Assembly: GCA_905147135.1 (NCBI GenBank)
Contig: LR990049.1
Span: forward strand, 8,697,428 to 8,761,427
Origin: Blastobasis lacticolella
Lineage: Eukaryota; Arthropoda; Insecta; Lepidoptera; Blastobasidae
DNA length: 64,000 nucleotides
Direction: 5' to 3'
Part shown: one piece after another, positions 58,600 to 64,000 of the stretch
How the letters are laid out: each line of letters begins with the position of its first letter
Position numbering within the stretch: position 1 is the stretch's first letter
Program-made: the position numbers and the translations under genes
The notes under the pieces: model-generated
Databases searched by the model: none
Seen by the model: the letters and a program-made list of their open reading frames with translations, nothing else
Told to the model about the DNA's origin: nothing

Positions 58600-59170
58600 C
58601 TGCGTAATGGACAAGACCATTCCACGAGGCATCTTGGAAATCGACGACGACTGTGTATGGAACGACCAATCGACGTCAGAGGGATCGAGAAACCGAAAAA
58701 CCAAAGGGAATGTGCTTGTGCTGTCTTCGTGGACCATAGCTGTCAAGAGCTTCGCAGATCCTGGTGGAAATCGTCACCCGGAACAGCATCACCAAAGCTG
58801 CCATGGCAGGTAACACCCCGACCGGTTCTGTATCTGAACATCTCGGACGCCAGGACACTGCTGGACATAAGACTCCTCCCCCTGGCCTTCCGCAACGATC
58901 GGCTTGGTGCCCTTACATCCACCAGCTCCGTCATCCCCTGGGGCTGTTTTACACTATAATTTCCGGTACGTGATCCCCATTCGAAGACCTTTGTGCCTCA
59001 TCGGCCATCGGTCCTATGAAATTTTGTGGCCTGCCCACTGCCACTTTAGTTTTGAAACTCGTGGAAACTATGTCGGTGACTTTTGCATCTACTATGGCAC
59101 AAATCCTGGACACTATGGAATCACGAATTGTTTCTTGCACGTCGAGCGTCACTACATCGAGATATAAAAC
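58600..59170. other. GC-richer ORF-dense segment inside the LTR element, origin unknown
   Basis: Overlapping frames occur on both strands (plus 68, 100, 69 and 87 aa; minus 60, 63 and 67 aa), in contrast to the AT-rich rest of the interior. A tttttcag precedes 58595. The minus frame 58949-59152 (QETIRDSIVSRICAIVDAKV) looks amphipathic but has no known domain. It could be a gag relic, a captured host transcript piece or chance. None of the frames is called a gene. Confidence 0.35.
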
Positions 59171-61150
59171 GCCGCTTTTATTATAATATTTTTAGAAATG
59201 CAAAACATTTATGTGAGAATAGCATCCTCAATTAGCAAGGAAAGATCACATCATAATTGTTTAACCTTCTTTTCCATGCCCAAAACTACGTTAACGAAAG
59301 TAAAATGTTTCAAAAAATTTTTCTTGTTGGTAGTAAGACGAAATAAAATTAAATTTTGTGCGGTTGACCGATAAAAACTTGCTAAGTTTTAAAAATATTC
59401 AGTTAAAGAACATCGGAAACTTTATATTCCTGTAAATTTTGATGGGTATATTTATATGATAGGCAGCTTTAGTACCTACTTGTAATAATTGGACCTAGTC
59501 TTTCGAAAATGAAAACACATATCTTTATTTTCCATTATTGTAGGTAGTCTTCCAAAAATTAGTCTTGTATAAAAATATATAACCGATATCAACCGCCTTT
59601 AACATAAGATGTAAACTTAACATACCGGTTACCCACATTGGAAAATATTAAAATCATTGACTGGATGGAAATGTTGTAGATACCACCTTCCAACATTGAA
59701 CTATGTTTGGGTTGATGTTTGAGACAATTTTTTGAAGCTTCTGCTCCACAGTTTCCAATGAAAGTGTTGTTTTAACAATTGTCCATAATTTACGAAAAAA
59801 ATTATTTTTCCTCTCAAGAATAATTAACATGTTGCAACATGTTGCATATCTTTAGAAATCACTAAAATTTTATATAGGTTTACATTATTATTAATATTGG
59901 ATTATTGATAACAGGTCAAACTCTTATTTCAGTACGTACCTTGGCCCCACCAAGGATACATCAGTTGAATATTACGAAACTTCTCATTTATTGCCCTTTA
60001 GACACAATTTATTGTAAATTTTCTTATTACGTTATATCCCGTAAATACTTAAATTTTCGTTTAAAATTCTCGAATTTACTCGTAACTCACGAGTAGCTTG
60101 GTAGCTATTTTACAAGGTGGCTCAACCCCGCCGAAAAATAAGTGATGGTAAATATTTATATAAATATTATTTAACCTCCTAAGACCCAGACTTTAAATAA
60201 CAAGGTTGTACCGTTATAATACTTTATTACGTTTAGCAATTTTTGGTCCTAAATCAACTAGATACTTAAATCATAATGTTCATGATAGGAAATTAAGAAA
60301 AATCATAAATAATCCATTAAATTTCTTGACGAAAAATTAGACGTTGCATAAAGGCGCTTCTCCGCCTAAAGGACATTTTGTTATCAACACGTGTTGACAA
60401 CTCAAGTTTTTGATCGGTGGATACCTGGCTTAACGCAAAATATTTATTTTGTTTACTTCATTTTTATTTCAACAAACTTTTATCATACAATAAATATTCA
60501 ATTCAAGCTATTTATTAAAGTACCTACATAGACACGATTCGTATTTAAAAATAATGTTTGCCTACCTTTGTTTCCATATACTATATTCGGATTATCTACC
60601 GCTAGTAGTCTCGAAATAAAACGTCAGAATTGGCCGAGCAAATTGAAAACGTATGTACCTATTTTCTTGTCTGCTGACCGTATCGTTAATAATATGCTAT
60701 TTCAGTAGCACAGTGGATTTGATTCTCGTCCAAGTAGAAATTGAAGTAATTACTAATAAGGTACTATAAAAATCGTCTCTGTACCTGTGATGTATTCCAT
60801 TTCATTAACCAATATTATTTGAATTGATATTTTGGTGATAGATAAATATTATAGGTATAAATTGCGATGTGGGTCTATAAGAACAACGCTATTGAAGATG
60901 CTATGCTAGTTTGAATTATTTCATCATTCGTAATTATTCGAAGAAATTTTGTGTATAATATTTTATAGAAAATCATGCTAATGATGTACAAGTTTTGAAA
61001 TGCCACCAGTTATTCAGTCACATGTATTAAGTAAATAATTCGATAAATAGAAGTAAAAGTCAAATGATAACTTGAACTTTCTATAATTGAAAAATGCAAT
61101 TATGACATGATTATATAGATTGTTTGAATCCAGCTGTGGGAAACCGTGTT
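59171..61150. other. AT-rich interior of the LTR element
   Basis: No frame with RT, protease or integrase motifs. Only short frames such as 59905-60096. Confidence 0.5.
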
Positions 61151-61160
61151 ACAATATGGC

Positions 61161-61590
61161 TGCTAGGTAGTAAGCTTGGTGTGGCTTTGGCTTCACGGGC
61201 AGCGGTGATTGCAGCCAGCACCTGGATGCTTATACTGAACGTTGCTGCTAGGTAGTGAGCTTGGTTAAGTCCATTTCTCGGGCAGCAGTGATGGGACCAT
61301 ACCTGGAAGGCTACTACTGAATATTGCTGCTAGGTATTTAGCTTGGTGTGGCTTTGGCTTCACGGGCAGCGGTGATTGCAGCCAACACCTGGAGGCTTAT
61401 ACTGAACTTTGCTGTCTAGGTAGTTAGCTTGATGTTGGCAAGACGACCTTCACCAGGCAGCAGTGACGCTGCTAACATCTCTATGCGTCTACCGAAACTT
61501 AGCTGTGCTAGGTAGTAATCCTGATGTTTGGCCATTGTATCACGGGCGGCGGTGATGGGGCCATCATTACAGGTCACTACTCAAACCAAA
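61161..61590. repeat. Five tandem copies of an ~85-bp unit
   Basis: Units start at 61161, 61246, 61328, ~61413 and 61506 (spacing 82-93 bp), each with tgctaggtagt, agcttgg, cacgggcagcggtgat and ccacctgga-like words. Units 1 and 3 are very alike (gtgtggctttggcttcacgg); 2, 4 and 5 are diverged. It is GC-richer than its surroundings and lies inside the LTR element. Confidence 0.85.
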
Positions 61591-62133
61591 TAATAATATT
61601 GTAATGCGATTCTTCATGACTATATTTGAACTTGGCTATAATTCTGAAATCTCGAGAATAACATTTAATAATTCAGCATTGAAGGTTACATTGATAAAAA
61701 AAGTTTTGCTAGTCCCATAGACGATGCTAATCTGGTTCTCCGGTGAGACCGGTGGTGCCGGTGCACTGGTGAGGAAATTGGCATGACGGGACAAATGACT
61801 TTGACAGTACAGACCAGTATTTGGTTATTTACAAATGTGCACAATAAAAATTGCAATATATTTTAATGTATATAAAAGCTGATTACTGATATGATTTTTA
61901 TACTTTGCTGGTTTGTGATTGAATTATTTGTGGCATTGCAAGAAGTTATTATATTCTGAAATTCTGAATGAATTTGGTAGTCAACTTACCTATTTGTGGT
62001 ATAATAATTTAAGTCGTTTGAAATAAGTAAATGACACAAAATGTTACATTATTATTTGATTCACAAATGGAAATTTGTCCTAAGTTTGATATAAATAGGT
62101 ACTTCAGGGACGAAGTACTTGTCAGTATGGCCG

Positions 62134-63044
62134 TGTTAGATATAAGGTATTTTAGTATGTTTTAATTGGTATTAAATATCGTGATTAATAATAATTAATA
62201 TTTCAAAATACTTTTGTAAATATTTCACCAACTTCAGAACGAAGTGTGGTGTTTCGGAACGATTGTTTGTCTTTGATCAGTTAAGTACTGTTTATGAGAA
62301 ACTTCCTTAATTAATTATGTAATAAATTTATAATAATGTTCAAAGTATTGTAATACATTAAATTAACATCTAATCAATCTATCAGTAAATTTAGGAGACC
62401 GGAAATGAGAATAGAAAATGACATTTCCGGCTAGAAGGTAGTATAAAGGTACAGTCAAAAGACTGGGTGGTACTTTTTGCTCCAGAGCCGGCACAGAGTT
62501 AAGTACAAACTTGCATTGTATTATTGTTGCTTTATATTTTGTATTGGTTAATTTATTTATATAACTGTTTATTTATTGAATCATACGTAATACTATTGTC
62601 CCATTTTAAAGGATAAATATTTAATTATGTGATCGATAATTGTGTCATAACATTTGGTGAGAATTTTGTATAAATGTGGTTTGCCTATGGTACTTTGTTT
62701 GTATTATAAAATCTTGTTTAATTCAGCTAATGCTGTTTAAATAAATACCTCATTTTATAATGGATTATATTGCTTATTACAATATACCTAATATCTTTAA
62801 AACATTTGTTTGATTAAATGATATCCACTAGAATCATACGTTATCCTAGATAATATATTTTCTAGTAAACTCCTACACAAATATCAGCCTTGGATACTTC
62901 ATCATCATCGTTGTCCATATATTTCACTGGGATTTTGGATACATACTCACATTCTGTTATTATCCTGTAGCCTAATGACTAAAATAAAGGTTTTACTAAT
63001 GAAAGACACTGTAGTTATAAGTAGGAAATATATTAAAGCTGACA
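62134..63044 (+). repeat. 3' LTR
   Basis: 911 bp, no difference from the 5' LTR noticed in a base-by-base reading. Followed by CGTG, the target-site copy. Confidence 0.88.
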
Positions 63045-63745
63045 CGTGCTACTTTGGGTCCCTACAATCTAGAGGTATAAACGGATGGAGGTTGGACGGA
63101 CAGAAACAATACACGATGGAAACTACTACGAAACTTCGACAACAGACGCCGACGCCTACGATACGCACGCAGTCTCCGGGAACTGGATGGGTCACCGTTT
63201 CGTACCTTGAGGCTATTCGAACTCCAGCTCCACTACAGTACGAGCTTACCAATCGTTAGGTGTCTCCTACAAGTTGACCAAGGCCTTTCACTGAGATTGG
63301 TTGAAAAGTCTCTGGGTACCGATTCTGGTGTGCAATGCAGTTGTTATTATGTTGCAATGTAACTGTGATGTTACTATAACTACGTCGAGGTATCGAGTCA
63401 GTCCCAGCATCATCCCAGTTAAATTGCAGTTAAATCATTGTTCGACCTTTGACATGTTTTCGATGACAGAATTGAAGGCAGTTTGACAACTAAGAAAGAT
63501 GCAACTTAGTAATTTATTTATTTATTTGAGTACAAACAGCCATATAAAACCATAATGCAACTAAAGTACCAGAAAACGAATTGTGGAAAAGTTCGAAATC
63601 ATGAAAGTTGCAACTCAACATCTGTCATTTGAATAACAATCACACATTTGATATGCGATGCAACTGTAATGTTACTGCAACTGAGACGATTTCCGTACCA
63701 GAATCGAAGCCCTGGAGCCGATTAGCAACGGGACGGTATATTGTT
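63045..63745. other. Intron segment after the LTR element
   Basis: The frames at 62975-63259 (plus) and 63049-63252 (minus) overlap with no domain. Two patches of ttgcaatgtaactgtgatgt/gcaactgtaatgttactgca (63350, 63660) are loosely repeated. Nothing supported as a gene. Confidence 0.4.
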
Positions 63746-63747
63746 AT

Positions 63748-63945
63748 AATCATTTTGCGTTAATGTCCCGGTTATGTTCTCGCGCACGAGAATTAAGTAA
63801 TTACAGTGGAGCGACTGCATCTGACCTTCGTGAACCTGCTACCAGGGGAACCTGACCAGATTGGATTATGGTTACATATTCAGTCGCCTGAATGTGTAGG
63901 TTTCATCATGTTTTGCCTCACCATAAGAGCATCGCCGGTATATTA
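63748..63945 (-). mobile_element. SINE copy with an internal deletion
   Basis: The tail gcgttaatgtcccggttatg, ttctcgcgcacgag runs straight into the body (acagtggagcgactgcatct, ggggaacctgaccagattgg, tcagtcgcctgaatgtgtag). The segment between tail and body present at 52821 is missing. Ends in (tta)n. Confidence 0.65.
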
Positions 63946-63975
63946 TTATTATTATTAAATCAATAAGAAACTCAC

Positions 63976-64000
63976 CTGACTTTTCATGGGGTCTGTGTTG
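63976..64000 (-). CDS. DIP-type gene exon, 3' end (end of Ig1)
   Basis: Only the last 25 nt are in the window. They encode NTDPMKSQ and end in phase 0 at a strong donor, CAG|GTGAGT (63975). NTDPM plus a Q two residues after the K/I is the conserved G-strand of Ig1 in DIPs. It joins in frame to MGFLAVVIPPD of the exon at 53835. Confidence 0.9.

Larger units (their letters stand above)
57631..63044 (+). mobile_element. Non-autonomous LTR retrotransposon (5.4 kb)
   Basis: Two direct 911-bp LTRs (57631-58541 and 62134-63044) start TGTTAGATAT and end AAAGCTGACA, canonical TG...CA. The duplicated flank is CGTG (57627-57630 and 63045-63048), a 4-bp target site. By my reading the LTRs are identical throughout, so the insertion is recent. 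After the 5' LTR comes tcagaagtgggattcg, a possible primer-binding site. The 3' LTR is preceded by cagggacgaagtacttgtca, gtatggccg, which recalls copia-like elements, so orientation + is inference. The 3.6-kb interior has no gag, protease, RT or integrase frame that I recognise. It is therefore a non-autonomous (LARD-like) element. It sits antisense in the 10.1-kb intron of the DIP gene. Confidence 0.85.
53836..63975 (-). other. DIP gene intron between Ig1 and Ig2 (10.1 kb)
   Basis: Donor CAG|GTGAGT at 63975, acceptor TTCCAG at 53836. It contains the antisense LTR retrotransposon (57631-63044) and a SINE (63748). The stretches 53881-56560, 56660-57600 and 63045-63745 are AT-rich, with only short unremarkable frames. 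Confidence 0.85.
41555..64000 (-). other. Partial gene: DIP/lachesin-type Ig cell-adhesion protein
   Basis: Gene-level entry joining the six coding blocks 63976-64000, 53643-53835, 47515-47643, 45802-45921, 43516-43686 and 41555-41802. Every junction keeps frame (phases 0,1,1,1,1) and every intron is GT-AG. The joined product, about 300 residues here, has the end of Ig1 (NTDPMKSQ), Ig2 (Cys pair in VSC...YLC, Trp in VTWKRED), Ig3 (Cys pair in LEC...YIC, Trp in INYW) and a C-terminal linker with a hydrophobic tail. DIPs are three-Ig, GPI-anchored neuronal surface proteins that bind Dpr proteins in trans to specify synaptic partners. Conserved marks of the family: NTDPM, VPPTVSKR, NQLVGAPLGTDV and IRLYEIPG. 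The Ig3 and IPG segments recall DIP-beta, but the paralogue is not certain. No N-X-S/T sequon is found in the visible part. The 5' end lies outside the window. Confidence 0.93.

Noticed and set aside
58607..59167. Several frames that could be read as gag
   Set aside because: No zinc knuckle, capsid or protease motif seen; reported only as an unknown segment.
61161..61590. CRISPR array
   Set aside because: Units are contiguous ~85-bp tandem repeats without spacers, in animal DNA.
57631..63044. Assembly duplication instead of an LTR pair
   Set aside because: The TG...CA ends and the CGTG duplication at both outer flanks fit insertion; an assembly error would not produce them. Not fully excluded without reads.

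Overview
This is eukaryotic DNA, almost certainly from a lepidopteran (moth or butterfly). It is AT-rich, has no bacterial operon structure, contains split genes with GT-AG introns, and is full of Lepidoptera-style transposon debris: RTE-like and Jockey/CR1-like non-LTR fragments, tRNA-headed SINEs, Helitron-like termini, TIR/MITE hairpins and an LTR retrotransposon. Most open frames over 60 codons are chance or belong to transposons.

The one host gene recognised is on the minus strand in the right third (about 41.55-64.0 kb). Six coding blocks, joined by GT-AG introns with consistent phases (0, 1, 1, 1, 1), encode the C-terminal part of a Dpr-interacting-protein (DIP)/lachesin-type immunoglobulin cell-adhesion protein. 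They give the last residues of Ig1, complete Ig2 and Ig3, a linker and a hydrophobic GPI-anchor-like tail. The signal peptide and most of Ig1 lie beyond position 64000. The Ig3 half and the IPG linker resemble DIP-beta most in my memory. The introns carry the accessory material: a SINE and a TTAA-bounded element in the 6.0-kb intron, three tandem copies of part of an Ig3 exon (two decayed) in the 1.6-kb intron, and a 5.4-kb LTR retrotransposon, antisense to the gene, in the 10.1-kb intron.

Region by region. 1-41 kb holds no host exon that I can support. It has a GC-rich block (1.3-1.6 kb), RTE fragments (1.9 and 5.1 kb), a 2.1-kb foldback element with ~330-bp inverted arms and nested insertions (5.7-7.8 kb), a decayed plus-strand LINE (10.2-11.7 kb), many hairpin MITEs, three minus-strand 5'-truncated LINEs (20.5, 25.7 and 29.9 kb) and a TIR element with a 22-G and a 25-C tract (28.0-28.7 kb). 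41.5-64 kb is the DIP gene.

Best candidates for a second look: the 57631-63044 LTR element, whose 911-bp LTRs read identical, with a 4-bp target duplication, no gag-pol, a five-copy ~85-bp tandem array and a GC-richer segment of unknown origin; the decayed partial exon triplication at 45851-46143; the SINE/RTE shared 3' tail; and the foldback element at 5717-7822. I found no defence system, CRISPR array, rRNA or free-standing tRNA gene. All calls are by eye; no database search was run.
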